Positions 1 through 8,141 of a stretch of DNA of 39,130 nt are shown here, one piece after another; position 1 is the stretch's first letter, and each line of letters starts with the position of its first letter. Location of the stretch: positions 1-39,130 of the forward strand of contig NZ_CANQTS010000023.1 of assembly GCF_947626835.1 (NCBI RefSeq), in the 5' to 3' direction. Source of the stretch: an uncultured Acinetobacter sp. Its GTDB lineage: Bacteria > Pseudomonadota > Gammaproteobacteria > Pseudomonadales > Moraxellaceae. Below the pieces are notes generated by a model. That model was not told the DNA's origin. It searched no databases and worked only from the letters and a program-made list of their open reading frames with translations. The translations under genes were made by a program, and so were the position numbers.

Positions 1-79
1 ATTAGAGAAATTTGCTCAGCTTGTTGATTATCATAAGACTTTTCAAACTGTCGCACCTCATGTTTGAATTCGCCCATCT

Positions 80-538
80 TTGCTTGAAAAAAATCCTGAA
101 GCTGAACAAAAGTGGCAAAACTATCAAGCTGAAATTTTAGAAATTGAATCAAAAGTCACAACGCATCTAAAACAACTTGTAGCACATGTAAAACTTCTTA
201 ATCCTCAAAAATTGAATGATGAAGAAAAAGAATTATTGGCTGAAATTCTTTTACCGTTACGTTATTTGATTAAACATATGGCGTTTAAAGAAGAACAAGA
301 GTGTCGCATGATTTATGTGACACAAATGGATAATCCACTAATCAAATATGATGAAAATATTAATCGTATTTATATCGATTATGAACCCTCTGTCATGCAG
401 AATTTGGAAAAAATTTATTTAGCACCTAAAGCCAAAGGTGAAAAAATGGTGTTTGAATATTTATGTTCACGTGGTCAAGAAGTGCGTAAAGGTAAAGCAC
501 CTGTAAAAGTTAAAATCTCACAAAACCCATTTCAATAA
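80..538 (+). CDS. C-terminal part of a DUF2971-like protein, probably disrupted
   Basis: The only start for this open frame is a TTG at 80 with no ribosome binding site in front of it. The same frame is open from base 2 up to a TGA at 65-67 and reads like protein on both sides of it, so this is probably the C-terminal part of a longer gene that begins outside the window and carries a nonsense mutation. The N-terminal third is charged and probably helical. The end, with a segment FKEEQECRMIYV and an aromatic/acidic tail, resembles the C-terminus of DUF2971 proteins, whose function is unknown; that match is from memory and is moderate. A strong terminator follows directly. Confidence that the region is or was coding is high; that this start is used is low. 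Confidence 0.5.
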   Translation: MLEKNPEAEQKWQNYQAEILEIESKVTTHLKQLVAHVKLLNPQKLNDEEKELLAEILLPLRYLIKHMAFKEEQECRMIYVTQMDNPLIKYDENINRIYIDYEPSVMQNLEKIYLAPKAKGEKMVFEYLCSRGQEVRKGKAPVKVKISQNPFQ

Positions 539-541
539 TCT

Positions 542-568
542 AAAAGACGCTTTTATGGCGTCTTTTTT
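542..568 (+). terminator. Rho-independent terminator
   Basis: A 9-bp stem, AAAAGACGC (542-550) with GCGTCTTTT (558-566), has a 7-base loop and ends in a T run. It closes the DUF2971-like gene. Confidence 0.85.
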
Positions 569-585
569 AATTTTAAGATTAGTGC

Positions 586-614
586 TTGGCGTAAATTTAA
601 AATTTACTTATAGT
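586..614 (+). promoter_or_regulatory. Candidate sigma-70 promoter for the secreted protein at 669
   Basis: TTGGCG (586-591), exactly 17 bases, then TATAGT (609-614). Transcription would start near 621, leaving a leader of about 48 bases. It lies just after the upstream terminator, as expected for a new transcription unit. Confidence 0.5.
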
Positions 615-668
615 AAAAGTACACATCATAAAAACTTTTAAAAAATTAACCAATTAATGGGGCAATAC

Positions 669-1220
669 ATGAAAATTCAAGCAAAACTTTTAACTGTAGC
701 AATAAGCTTAATTGCAACACATACCATGGCAGCCGATACCAAACCTATGCCAACCAGTATTACTGTGCCTGACAGCGCAGTGGTGCCTGTAGTCAAAACC
801 CAAGTCATTCGTAAAATTGAAGGGCAAGAACCTGTACGTACCACAGAAGCCACCGTGTTTGAAGTGACCAACAAAGGCAAAGATATTGTGGCTAAAGAAA
901 TTTATATGGCCGATAAAGATATGAATTTTTCTGATGCGACGATGGCGCCACCTGTAATTCGTCGTGGCAGTATGATTGTACCGACCTTTAAAATTGAAGA
1001 AACCAAACGCTTAAGTCAAGAAGGGCAGTTGCTCTCAGAAACCAAACATATTGATGCTGCGGGCATGGAATTTCGTCGTGGTGAAGCTCAACCTGTAAAA
1101 CGTCAATTACAACTTGATCAAACTAAAGACCCAAAGGGCACACAACAAATCACGCATAAAGTTGATTCTGAAAATGGCGTGGTGACCAGTGATGTGGTAA
1201 TTTTAGAACAGAGCAATTAA
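669..1220 (+). CDS. Secreted protein of unknown function
   Basis: I do not recognise this 183-residue protein. An in-frame ATG lies at 657, but the ATG at 669 is preferred: GGGG sits 6 bases in front of it, and the protein then starts directly with a typical signal peptide (MKIQAKLL, hydrophobic core, cleavage after THTMA). The mature chain is polar, has no cysteine or membrane segment, and is rich in Lys, Glu, Thr and Val with alternating patterns that suggest beta structure. It is a single-gene unit behind its own candidate promoter. The likely location is the periplasm or cell surface. The next gene also encodes an exported envelope protein, but nothing ties the two functionally. Confidence 0.75.
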   Translation: MKIQAKLLTVAISLIATHTMAADTKPMPTSITVPDSAVVPVVKTQVIRKIEGQEPVRTTEATVFEVTNKGKDIVAKEIYMADKDMNFSDATMAPPVIRRGSMIVPTFKIEETKRLSQEGQLLSETKHIDAAGMEFRRGEAQPVKRQLQLDQTKDPKGTQQITHKVDSENGVVTSDVVILEQSN

Positions 1221-1360
1221 AAACAGCTAAGCTTAAGTGCTTTAGACTAGGCATTTACATCATTACAGCAATTATGAAGCAGGTTTTAACAGTTTAACGC
1301 GTATTCGTCTTACAATAGGTTTTAAACTAAACTGAAAAGCTTTGTATTAGGATGATCAAG

Positions 1361-1720
1361 ATGAAAAAATTACTTGGATTAACAGCAGCAGCTACTTTAG
1401 CCATGTTTACTTTAACCGGTTGTGAAAGTATGAGTGCCAATGAACAACGCATTGGCGCAGCTGCTTTAGGTGGTGCAGTGGGTGGTGGCCTTGGAAATAG
1501 CGTCGGTGGTGGTTTAGGTTCTGCTGTAGGTGGTGGTGCAGGTGCTGCAGTTGGTAGCAAGACCCAAGGTGGTTCTAACCGTAATGCAACTTATAGTGGT
1601 GTGGGCGGTGCAATTGGTTCAGCAGTAGGTAAAAGCGTTTTTGGTGGTAATGCCGGTGCAGCCATAGGTGGCGCATTAGGTGGTGGTGCCGGTGCTGCGC
1701 TTGAACAAAAAAATCGTTAA
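1361..1720 (+). CDS. Glycine-zipper outer-membrane lipoprotein
   Basis: This 119-residue lipoprotein starts at the ATG at 1361, which has AGGA 8 bases upstream (1349-1352); an in-frame ATG at 1352 lies inside that site. A short signal peptide ends in the lipobox LTGC, so Cys21 would be lipidated after cleavage by signal peptidase II. The rest is dominated by Gly/Ala repeats of GxxxG type (GGAVGGGLGNSVGGG and similar), the glycine-zipper arrangement of the SlyB / glycine-zipper 2TM lipoproteins. Such proteins associate with or span the outer membrane and may stabilise the envelope; the role here is inferred. A strong terminator follows. Confidence 0.8.
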   Translation: MKKLLGLTAAATLAMFTLTGCESMSANEQRIGAAALGGAVGGGLGNSVGGGLGSAVGGGAGAAVGSKTQGGSNRNATYSGVGGAIGSAVGKSVFGGNAGAAIGGALGGGAGAALEQKNR

Positions 1721-1732
1721 TTGATTAAGTTT

Positions 1733-1762
1733 AAAAAAAGCATCATTAGGATGCTTTTTTTT
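1733..1762 (+). terminator. Rho-independent terminator
   Basis: AAAAAAAGCATC (1733-1744), loop ATTAG, GATGCTTTTTTTT (1750-1762). It ends the lipoprotein gene. Confidence 0.9.
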
Positions 1763-1872
1763 GAGCGCTGTGATTCATTTAATTTTAAGCTAAATGACCC
1801 CTTGTCTTATCAAACAGCTCTTTTTTGCAAACTCTGATAAAATAGCTTTTTAATTACTCCCTCCCTTTTCTT

Positions 1873-3237
1873 ATGTTCGCGATTCTTGCTGCTATCGGGG
1901 TGATGTTTGGCCTCTCATTAGCTCGTGTTCCCGTAGTATTTGCACTGATTATTGGTGCTGTAACAGGTGGTTTACTCGCAGGCTTAGGACTGCAAGGTAC
2001 GCTTGATGCTTTTAATGATGGTCTAGGTGGCGGTGCACAAATTGCCTTAGCTTATGGTGTACTTGGTGCCTTTGCCTTGGCTTTAGCCCGTTCAGGTTTA
2101 CCTGATCTTTTGGCTTATAAGCTGATTAAAGCACTTAAAGGCGATGCCAATGCTAAAGCACAACAAAAAGTAAAAATGATTTTATTTTTTACCATTGCAC
2201 TTGCAGCGGTGTGTTCGCAAAACGTGTTACCCGTACACATTGCATTTATCCCAGTACTCATTCCACCATTACTAAGTGTTTTTAATCACTTACAGCTTGA
2301 CCGTCGTCTAATTGCCTGCTTATTAACCTTTGGTTTGGTGGCAACTTATATGTTGGTACCGGTTGGGTTTGGTGCGATCTTCTTAAATGATATTTTAGGC
2401 AGTAATATCAATAACTTTGGTGAGCCATACGGTTTTAAAATTAGCTACGATCAAATTCCATCTGCTATGGCCATTCCTGTATTGGGAATGTTAGTGGGCT
2501 TGTTGATTGCAATTTTCTTTAGTTATCGTAAAAAACGCCAATATAAAGATGTGCATGTTGAAGCTTCAGCCAGCATTGCTCAACAGATTGATACAGATGC
2601 CAACGGTGCACCCAAAATTGCAGCATTTACTATGTACATGGCAGGCTTTGCAGTGATTGCAACCCTTGCAGTGCAATTGTATTCAGATTCGATGATCTTG
2701 GCCGGTTTGGTAGGTGTAGCAATTTTAAGCTGTGCTAGAATCTTTAAGTGGAAAGAAGCTGACGACGTGATTATTAGCGGTATGCGTATGATGGCATTGG
2801 TCGGCTTTATTATGATTTCTGCGCAAGGTTTTGCCTCGGTGATTGAAGCCACCAACCAAGTACCTGCATTGGTTGAAGCTTCAGTACAGTGGATTGGCAA
2901 TAGCCAGGGTTTAGCTGCATTTTGGATGCTACTGATTGGTTTATTAATCACTTTAGGTATTGGTTCATCATTCTCGACTGTGCCAATTCTTGCCATTATT
3001 TATGTACCGCTTTGCTTGCAGTTTGGCTTTAGCCCAGCAGCCACGATTGCCATTATTGGTACAGCCGCAGCGCTTGGTGATGCCGGTTCGCCTGCATCGG
3101 ATTCTACTTTAGGACCCACTTCTGGCTTAAATATGGATGGCCAACATGACCATATGAAAGACAGTGTAATTCCAACCTTTATCCATTTTAATATCCCATT
3201 AATGGTATTTGGTTGGATTGCAGCCATGGTGCTTTAA
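1873..3237 (+). CDS. Na+/H+ antiporter family (NhaC superfamily, YuiF-like) transporter
   Basis: A 454-residue integral inner-membrane protein with about 11-12 hydrophobic segments spread over its whole length. The N-terminus (GLSLARVPVVFALIIGAVTGG), the FNDGLGGGAQIALAYGVLGAFA segment and the late GDAGSPASDSTLGPTSGLNMDGQHDH region fit the family annotated as Na+/H+ antiporter family protein, related to Bacillus YuiF. Members have been linked both to cation/proton exchange and to amino-acid (histidine) uptake, so the substrate is uncertain. The ATG at 1873 follows a pyrimidine-rich stretch without a clear ribosome binding site. The gene stands alone and is followed by a large hairpin. Confidence 0.8.
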   Translation: MFAILAAIGVMFGLSLARVPVVFALIIGAVTGGLLAGLGLQGTLDAFNDGLGGGAQIALAYGVLGAFALALARSGLPDLLAYKLIKALKGDANAKAQQKVKMILFFTIALAAVCSQNVLPVHIAFIPVLIPPLLSVFNHLQLDRRLIACLLTFGLVATYMLVPVGFGAIFLNDILGSNINNFGEPYGFKISYDQIPSAMAIPVLGMLVGLLIAIFFSYRKKRQYKDVHVEASASIAQQIDTDANGAPKIAAFTMYMAGFAVIATLAVQLYSDSMILAGLVGVAILSCARIFKWKEADDVIISGMRMMALVGFIMISAQGFASVIEATNQVPALVEASVQWIGNSQGLAAFWMLLIGLLITLGIGSSFSTVPILAIIYVPLCLQFGFSPAATIAIIGTAAALGDAGSPASDSTLGPTSGLNMDGQHDHMKDSVIPTFIHFNIPLMVFGWIAAMVL

Positions 3238-3279
3238 ATCTAAATCTGATAAAAACACTCAGATTTTAAGTTTAAAATA

Positions 3280-3321
3280 CAAGCAACTTGGTCACAGTTT
3301 TAAAATTGACTAAGTTGCTTG
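3280..3321 (+). terminator. Long hairpin downstream of the antiporter gene, likely terminator
   Basis: CAAGCAACTTGGTCA (3280-3294) pairs with TGACTAAGTTGCTTG (3307-3321), a 15-bp stem with one G-T pair and a 12-base loop, followed by GTTTAAAAT. A weaker 8-bp hairpin (3242-3249 with 3259-3266) precedes it. The tail is a poor U run, so termination is likely but not certain. Confidence 0.5.
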
Positions 3322-3389
3322 GTTTAAAATAAAAAATATTAATAATCAATTATTTATAAATAATTTGAACGAAACATAAATTATCCCTG

Positions 3390-3418
3390 TTGCATCTTAA
3401 ATAAACTCTAGGTTTAAT
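3390..3418 (+). promoter_or_regulatory. Candidate sigma-70 promoter of the OmpW-like gene
   Basis: TTGCAT (3390-3395), 17 bases, TTTAAT (3413-3418). The start would fall near 3425, about 26 bases before the ATG. Confidence 0.5.
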
Positions 3419-3450
3419 AGCCCAATAAATGAGTCAAAGAGAAAGAATTC

Positions 3451-4038
3451 ATGTTAAAACAAATTGCATTAGTTTCATTATTGGGGATGTCTGCTTCAGC
3501 GATGGCAGGCGAATGGCAAGTTAAAGTGGGTGCATCTGCACTTGCGCCATCAAGCGATACACGTACAACATTAGGCGTGGTTAAAGCAGATAGCGAACTC
3601 GGCTTTACACCATCGGTTGAATATTTCTTTAACGATAACTTCTCAGCAGAATTATTACTTGCAACACCGTTTAATCATGATGTGTTGTTAGATGGCGATA
3701 AAGTTGCAAAGATTAAGCATTTGCCACCAACATTAACAGCAAAATACAACTTTAAAAACTCAACACGCTTTACACCATATGTTGGTCTAGGTGGTACAGC
3801 ATTCATCGCATGGGATGAAGAAGGCGCTGCTAAAGATGTGAAAGAAGCATTTGGTGTGGCAGGTCAAATTGGTTTTAATTTCCAACCAGCCGATGCGAAA
3901 AATTGGGGTGTATATGCAGACGTACGTTATGCAGACATTAGCCCTGAAGTCACATTACATGACGATGTTGGCGGTGGTAAATTCGATCTAAATATTGACC
4001 CAATCGTATATACATTAGGTTATAGCTACAAATTCTAA
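3451..4038 (+). CDS. OmpW family outer-membrane protein
   Basis: A 195-residue exported beta-barrel. The signal peptide is MLKQIALVSLLGMSASAMA, cleaved before GEWQ. The mature protein has alternating polar/hydrophobic strands, the central TPSVEYFFNDNFSAELLLATPF and later FTPYVGLGG segments typical of OmpW, and it ends in the aromatic residue Phe, as outer-membrane barrels recognised by the Bam complex do. OmpW proteins form an eight-stranded barrel with a narrow hydrophobic channel for small, often hydrophobic compounds. The ribosome binding site is the purine stretch AGAGAAAG before the ATG. It is a single-gene unit with its own promoter and terminator. Confidence 0.85.
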   Translation: MLKQIALVSLLGMSASAMAGEWQVKVGASALAPSSDTRTTLGVVKADSELGFTPSVEYFFNDNFSAELLLATPFNHDVLLDGDKVAKIKHLPPTLTAKYNFKNSTRFTPYVGLGGTAFIAWDEEGAAKDVKEAFGVAGQIGFNFQPADAKNWGVYADVRYADISPEVTLHDDVGGGKFDLNIDPIVYTLGYSYKF

Positions 4039-4053
4039 TATGTAGTTTTAACT

Positions 4054-4084
4054 AAAAAAAGCCTCCGTTTTGGAGGCTTTTTTT
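4054..4084 (+). terminator. Rho-independent terminator
   Basis: A run of A, then GCCTCC (4061-4066), a 5-base loop, GGAGGC (4072-4077) and seven T. It ends the OmpW-like gene. Confidence 0.9.
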
Positions 4085-4173
4085 ATGGATTGTCGCACTA
4101 TTGTTCACAAAATTTGACTACATCCACGTAGGTCAATCACGTAAAATCAAAAAAAATACAGACGATTGACATC

Positions 4174-4512
4174 ATGAAAATATGGGTTTTTTTAGTATTG
4201 ATGGGATGCTTTACCTTACAAACCAAGGCTGCAAGCTTTAACTGTGAACGCGCACAAACCCCAACCGAAAAAGCGGTCTGTGAGCATCGTGTGATTAATG
4301 ATGCCGATGTTAAAATGGCAACCAGCTATACGATTTTACGTAAACTTGTACCCATAGAAACCCGTTCTATGATTCAAGAAGAGCAAATCAAATGGCTACA
4401 GTTACGGGATCAATGCCAAGATCATCTTAATTGTTTAGTCGATGTATATAAAATGCGTCAGCAAAAAATTGATTTACATTTAAATCGTATTTATAAAGCG
4501 CAAACATTTTAA
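4174..4512 (+). CDS. Secreted LprI / DUF1311-like protein
   Basis: A 112-residue protein with a signal peptide (hydrophobic core to about residue 19). The mature part has the pattern of the LprI-type domain (DUF1311): a Cys pair near the start (Cys24, Cys36 in the context TEKAVCEHRVINDADVKM), a helical middle, then EEQIKWLQLRDQC with Cys81 and Cys87. The four cysteines probably form two disulfides in the periplasm. Family founder LprI of Mycobacterium inhibits lysozyme; many other members have no proven function, so lysozyme inhibition is only a suggestion. A second family member lies at 20407-20781. The ATG has no strong ribosome binding site. Confidence 0.75.
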   Translation: MKIWVFLVLMGCFTLQTKAASFNCERAQTPTEKAVCEHRVINDADVKMATSYTILRKLVPIETRSMIQEEQIKWLQLRDQCQDHLNCLVDVYKMRQQKIDLHLNRIYKAQTF

Positions 4513-4536
4513 ATTAAAAATTTTCAAGTTTTACTA

Positions 4537-4563
4537 TTGAAAAACTTTAAGGTCACTCCAATA
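4537..4563 (+). promoter_or_regulatory. Candidate heat-shock (RpoH-type) promoter of htpG
   Basis: TTGAAA (4537-4542), 13 bases, CTCCAATA (4556-4563) resembles the sigma-32 pattern CTTGAAA-N13..17-CCCCATnT. The start would be near 4570, about 25 bases before the htpG ATG. The -10 half matches only partly. Confidence 0.4.
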
Positions 4564-4594
4564 GATATTGCATCTATAATTCGAGGAATGACCA

Positions 4595-6514
4595 ATGAGC
4601 GAAGCAAACGCACAAAAACATAGTTTCCAAGCTGAAGTTGCCCAATTGCTACACTTGGTGACGCATTCTTTATATTCTAATCCTGAAATTTTCTTGCGTG
4701 AGCTGATTTCTAACGCTTCCGATGCCTGTGACAAATTACGTTTTGAAGGTATTAACCATCCTGAATATTATGAAAATGACCCAGAGTTACATGTACGTGT
4801 GACTTTGGATGAAGAAAATAAACGTATTATTATTTCAGATAACGGTATTGGTTTAACCGAAGCTGAAGCGATTGAGCATTTAGGCACCATTGCCAAATCG
4901 GGCACCAAAGACTTTATGTCTAAATTAAGTGGTGACCAAAAAGCCGATGCACAATTGATTGGTCAATTTGGGGTAGGTTTTTACTCAGGTTTTATTGTAG
5001 CCGATAAAATTACCGTAGAATCACGCCGTGCAGGGGTCGATGCTAGTCAAGGTGTACGTTGGGTCAGCCAAGGTACAGGTGAGTTTGAAACAGAAACCAT
5101 TGACAAGCCAAGCCGCGGTACCGACATCATCTTACATTTACGTGAAGATGCTACAGAGTATTTAAACCGCTTTAAAGTTAAACAAATTATTAATAAATAC
5201 TCAGACCATATTAGTTTGCCAATTGAAATGCCAAAACAAGTGTGGCAACAAGAAGAAGCGGCAGAAGGTGAAGAAGCCAAACCAGGCCAGTATGTCACGA
5301 CTGATGAATGGGAGGCGATTAACTCAGCCAGCGCACTTTGGACACGTAATAAAAGCGAAGTCACTGAAGAGCAATACCAAGAGTTTTATAAAAATTTAAC
5401 CCATGATTTTGCCAATCCATTGGCGTGGGCGCATAACCGCGTTGAAGGTAGCACTGAATATACGCAACTGTTGTATATTCCAAGCAAAGCGCCAAGCAAT
5501 ATCTTTACCCGTGAAGCCAAAGCCGGCATTAAGTTATATGTAAAACGCGTCTTTATCATGGACGATGCAGATAACCTGATTCCAAACTACCTACGCTTTG
5601 TGCAAGGGATTGTCGATAGTGCGGATTTACCGCTGAATGTAAGTCGTGAACTGTTACAAGAAAGCCGTGATGTTAAAACCATTCGTGAAGGTAATGCACG
5701 TCGTATTTTAACTATGCTGGATGGCTTAGCAAAATCTGAAGATGAAAAAGATCAAGACAACTTTAAAACCTTCTATCGTGAATTTGCATCTGTATTAAAA
5801 GAAGGTTTAGGTGAAGATGTTGCCAATCGCGAGCGTATCTTAAAACTATTGCGTTTTGCTACTTCTAACAATGACGACGTGAGCACTTCATTAAGCGACT
5901 ATAAAGCACGTATGAAAGAGGGCCAAAAAGCCATTTACTACGTGACTGCAGAGAGCCTAAATGCTGCGAAAAACTCACCACAACTTGAATTGTTTAAGAA
6001 AAAAGACATTGAAGTCTTACTCATGACCGAGCGTGTAGATGAGTGGGCAATGGAGTTTGTACATGAGTTTGATGGTACAGCCCTGCAAAATGTGGCTAAA
6101 GGTGCAGTCGACTTAGGTGATTTACAAGATGCTGAAGAAAAGCAAGCACTTGAGCAAGCTGCCGAAGAATTTAAACCTGTGGTTGAGCAACTGAGTAGTT
6201 CACTTAAAGATAAAACGCAAGAAGTGCGCGTGACCACACGTTTAGTCGACTCACCAGCATGTTTAGTCACGCCTGAAGGTCAATTGTCACCACAATTGTT
6301 GCGTATGCTCAAAGATGCAGGTCAAGCAGTTCCAGAGAGTAAACCAATCTTAGAAATCAACCCAAGCCATCCATTGGTGAAGAAACTACAAGGCTCAAGC
6401 CAATTTGATGACCTTGCTAACGTAATTTTTGACCAAGCTGTAATTGCCGAAGGTGGTTTACCTGAAGACCCTGCTGAATATGTAAAACGTATTAATAACT
6501 TATTATTGGCTTAA
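4595..6514 (+). CDS. htpG: Chaperone protein HtpG (bacterial Hsp90)
   Basis: A full-length 639-residue Hsp90. It carries the N-terminal GHKL ATPase with [15 protein letters not shown] (catalytic Glu36, Asn40), DNGIG (82-86) and the lid/glycine motif GQFGVGFYS (123-131). The middle domain contains the ATP-sensing arginine region NVSRELLQ, and the C-terminal dimerisation domain follows. It acts as an ATP-driven dimer that remodels client proteins in the cytoplasm together with DnaK. The ATG at 4595 is preceded by GAGGA. The gene is alone, with a possible heat-shock promoter upstream and a strong terminator downstream. Identification is near certain. Confidence 0.98.
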   Translation: MSEANAQKHSFQAEVAQLLHLVTHSLYSNPEIFLRELISNASDACDKLRFEGINHPEYYENDPELHVRVTLDEENKRIIISDNGIGLTEAEAIEHLGTIAKSGTKDFMSKLSGDQKADAQLIGQFGVGFYSGFIVADKITVESRRAGVDASQGVRWVSQGTGEFETETIDKPSRGTDIILHLREDATEYLNRFKVKQIINKYSDHISLPIEMPKQVWQQEEAAEGEEAKPGQYVTTDEWEAINSASALWTRNKSEVTEEQYQEFYKNLTHDFANPLAWAHNRVEGSTEYTQLLYIPSKAPSNIFTREAKAGIKLYVKRVFIMDDADNLIPNYLRFVQGIVDSADLPLNVSRELLQESRDVKTIREGNARRILTMLDGLAKSEDEKDQDNFKTFYREFASVLKEGLGEDVANRERILKLLRFATSNNDDVSTSLSDYKARMKEGQKAIYYVTAESLNAAKNSPQLELFKKKDIEVLLMTERVDEWAMEFVHEFDGTALQNVAKGAVDLGDLQDAEEKQALEQAAEEFKPVVEQLSSSLKDKTQEVRVTTRLVDSPACLVTPEGQLSPQLLRMLKDAGQAVPESKPILEINPSHPLVKKLQGSSQFDDLANVIFDQAVIAEGGLPEDPAEYVKRINNLLLA

Positions 6515-6524
6515 GCAAAATGAT

Positions 6525-6554
6525 AAAAAAAGCTCCCTGAGGGGAGCTTTTTTT
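6525..6554 (+). terminator. Rho-independent terminator
   Basis: An A run and AGCTCCC (6531-6537), loop TGA, GGGGAGC and a T run. It ends htpG. Confidence 0.9.
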
Positions 6555-6682
6555 ATGGGTGTAGCATGCAAAAAAACGATAATCAAGATTAAAAAATCCC
6601 TTTGATTTTTGATCTAAAAAAAGAATTGTTTTTTTTAAATTGATCTATAATACCAATCAATAAGTCATCAGGTGAAATAGTT

Positions 6683-6964
6683 ATGAAATCGCTATTGAGT
6701 TTAATTGCTTTAGGTATGCTTGGTTTAAGTACACAGGGCATGGCCAGTGTTACGTATATGGAGCAGTGTAATGATCGTGTTCAAGTGAGCACTGCTGCGA
6801 CAACAGCTAACAGCTTAGACGTAGAGCGTGTGATTCAGCGTAATGATCGTATGAAACTTAAAAAACTTGTAACCACAGACATTAATAAGTTTTCACAGTA
6901 TAAAGACGTATTACGCGAGCAACGTAATGACCGTGTCAGTGTTGTGCGTCATGTAAAATCTTAA
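6683..6964 (+). CDS. Small secreted protein with three NDR motifs
   Basis: I do not recognise this 93-residue protein. A signal peptide (MKSLLSLIALGMLGLSTQGMA) is followed by a short basic mature chain of about 72 residues with one cysteine (Cys29). The tripeptide NDR occurs three times, at 30-32, 54-56 and 82-84, each in a similar setting (CNDRVQV, RNDRMKL, RNDRVSV). AGGTGA precedes the ATG, and a TATAAT box lies at 6646-6651 with a poor -35. It is a single-gene unit with its own terminator. Location is likely periplasmic; the function is unknown. Confidence 0.7.
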   Translation: MKSLLSLIALGMLGLSTQGMASVTYMEQCNDRVQVSTAATTANSLDVERVIQRNDRMKLKKLVTTDINKFSQYKDVLREQRNDRVSVVRHVKS

Positions 6965-6968
6965 AATT

Positions 6969-6992
6969 AAAGCCCATATTTATGGGCTTTTT
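6969..6992. terminator. Bidirectional terminator between convergent genes
   Basis: AAAGCCCATA (6969-6978), loop TT, TATGGGCTTT (6981-6990), with T runs in both orientations. It can serve the gene at 6683 and the minus-strand gene ending at 6998. Confidence 0.85.
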
Positions 6993-6997
6993 AATGT

Positions 6998-8059
6998 CTA
7001 AAATAAGGCTTCTAAACGCAGCAAGGCACTGACATGATGGTCTTGATCTTCACGATCTTGATTAAAGTAATTAAGATCGGTTTGTACGAAAAACCATTCG
7101 CGTAACACAGGTTGTCGCCAAGAGATAAAAGGCCCCCAACTATCTAAGCGCAGTTGATTATCGTTGTAATAACCCCCGCTATACACACCATAGTTAAAAC
7201 GATTGCCTTGGAAAAATTGATGTTGTCTAAAGGTATAATTTGACCAATTTAAATCATCTTCTGAAGTATCTGCATAAACCAAAGCAAATTGATTAGAAAG
7301 TGAAGCTTCGTTTTTACGCTGATGTACCAATTCTAAATTGGTGCGTAAATAATTTTCGCTGTCGCTTCCATAACGATAAATTTGCTCGGCATGGAATGCA
7401 AAATCATGTTGTAGTTGCCAATCTTTTTCCGCTTTTAAGCGCAAATATACGTCGTCACCTGAGCGAATACCAACATCTGCATCAGTTTCAAAATCATATT
7501 TTTTAGAAAAATTACTCCATCTTAGCGCAATAGAGCTGTTGTCTTCACGGGTACGTTCACGGTCATAATTTTTATCTTCAGCAAGGCTAGGATTTTCATT
7601 GGTAATGGTCACTTGATTGTCAAGCTGATCGTCCAAGCTGTCATCACCAAAAACCAAGCTTAAACGTTTCTCTAAAGTCGGTAATTTGATTTTGCCACGT
7701 ACACGAGGTCGAATTTCATAGCCGTCATAATCATCCCATTTGTTATCGAGCAAAATTCGTAAGGTGGCCGAAGCGGGTTTATTCGGGTCGGTTACACCAA
7801 ACCAGTCATCAATTTTATGCGCTGTGCCATCTACCCAATGACGTACACCTTTTTGTTGTTGATCAATCCAAGTTCGATCTTCTGTGATTTGAGTACTTGG
7901 CACAATTGGATGATTAGATTGCTGCGGCAATAGGGTTGGTGTGGCATCAATCATGCGTGGAATTTTATACAACAAACCTTGAGACGTCTCTTGCTGTTGT
8001 GCATAAACGCCGTGAGTGAATACCAAGAGGCTGCTACAGAGTATTATTTTTTTAATCAT
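6998..8059 (-). CDS. Putative outer-membrane beta-barrel protein, unknown function
   Basis: A 353-residue exported protein. The signal peptide (MIKKIILCSSLLVFTHGVYA) is followed by a polar N-terminal region of about 80 residues. The rest shows repeated amphipathic strands rich in Tyr, Trp, Asn and Asp (YEIRPRVRGKI, YDFETDADVGIR, YLRTNLELVHQ and others), and it ends in LRLEALF. The terminal Phe and alternating strands suggest a 12- to 14-stranded outer-membrane barrel; no named family is recognised. The N-terminal segment with RTWIDQQQ and HKIDDWFG may be a periplasmic plug or linker. It is monocistronic, sharing a terminator with the convergent gene. Confidence 0.7.
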   Translation of the reverse strand: MIKKIILCSSLLVFTHGVYAQQQETSQGLLYKIPRMIDATPTLLPQQSNHPIVPSTQITEDRTWIDQQQKGVRHWVDGTAHKIDDWFGVTDPNKPASATLRILLDNKWDDYDGYEIRPRVRGKIKLPTLEKRLSLVFGDDSLDDQLDNQVTITNENPSLAEDKNYDRERTREDNSSIALRWSNFSKKYDFETDADVGIRSGDDVYLRLKAEKDWQLQHDFAFHAEQIYRYGSDSENYLRTNLELVHQRKNEASLSNQFALVYADTSEDDLNWSNYTFRQHQFFQGNRFNYGVYSGGYYNDNQLRLDSWGPFISWRQPVLREWFFVQTDLNYFNQDREDQDHHVSALLRLEALF

Positions 8060-8141
8060 GCTGATGATTTACACTTATTTTTAAACAGTGTCTGAAATTA
8101 GCACGACCAAAAGCAAGCTGTTGCTACAAAATTACAGCAAT

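Noticed and set aside
1327..1560. Minus-strand proline-rich frame opposite the lipoprotein
   Set aside because: It arises from the complement of glycine codons (GGT/GGC to ACC/GCC reading shifts) in the glycine-zipper gene.
2580..3227. Minus-strand frames opposite the NhaC-type antiporter
   Set aside because: Complement of a conserved membrane protein; no ribosome binding site or family resemblance.
4575..4580. TATAAT before htpG as a sigma-70 -10 box
   Set aside because: A start about 7 bases downstream would fall in the ribosome binding site GAGGA and leave almost no leader; no fitting -35 was found.
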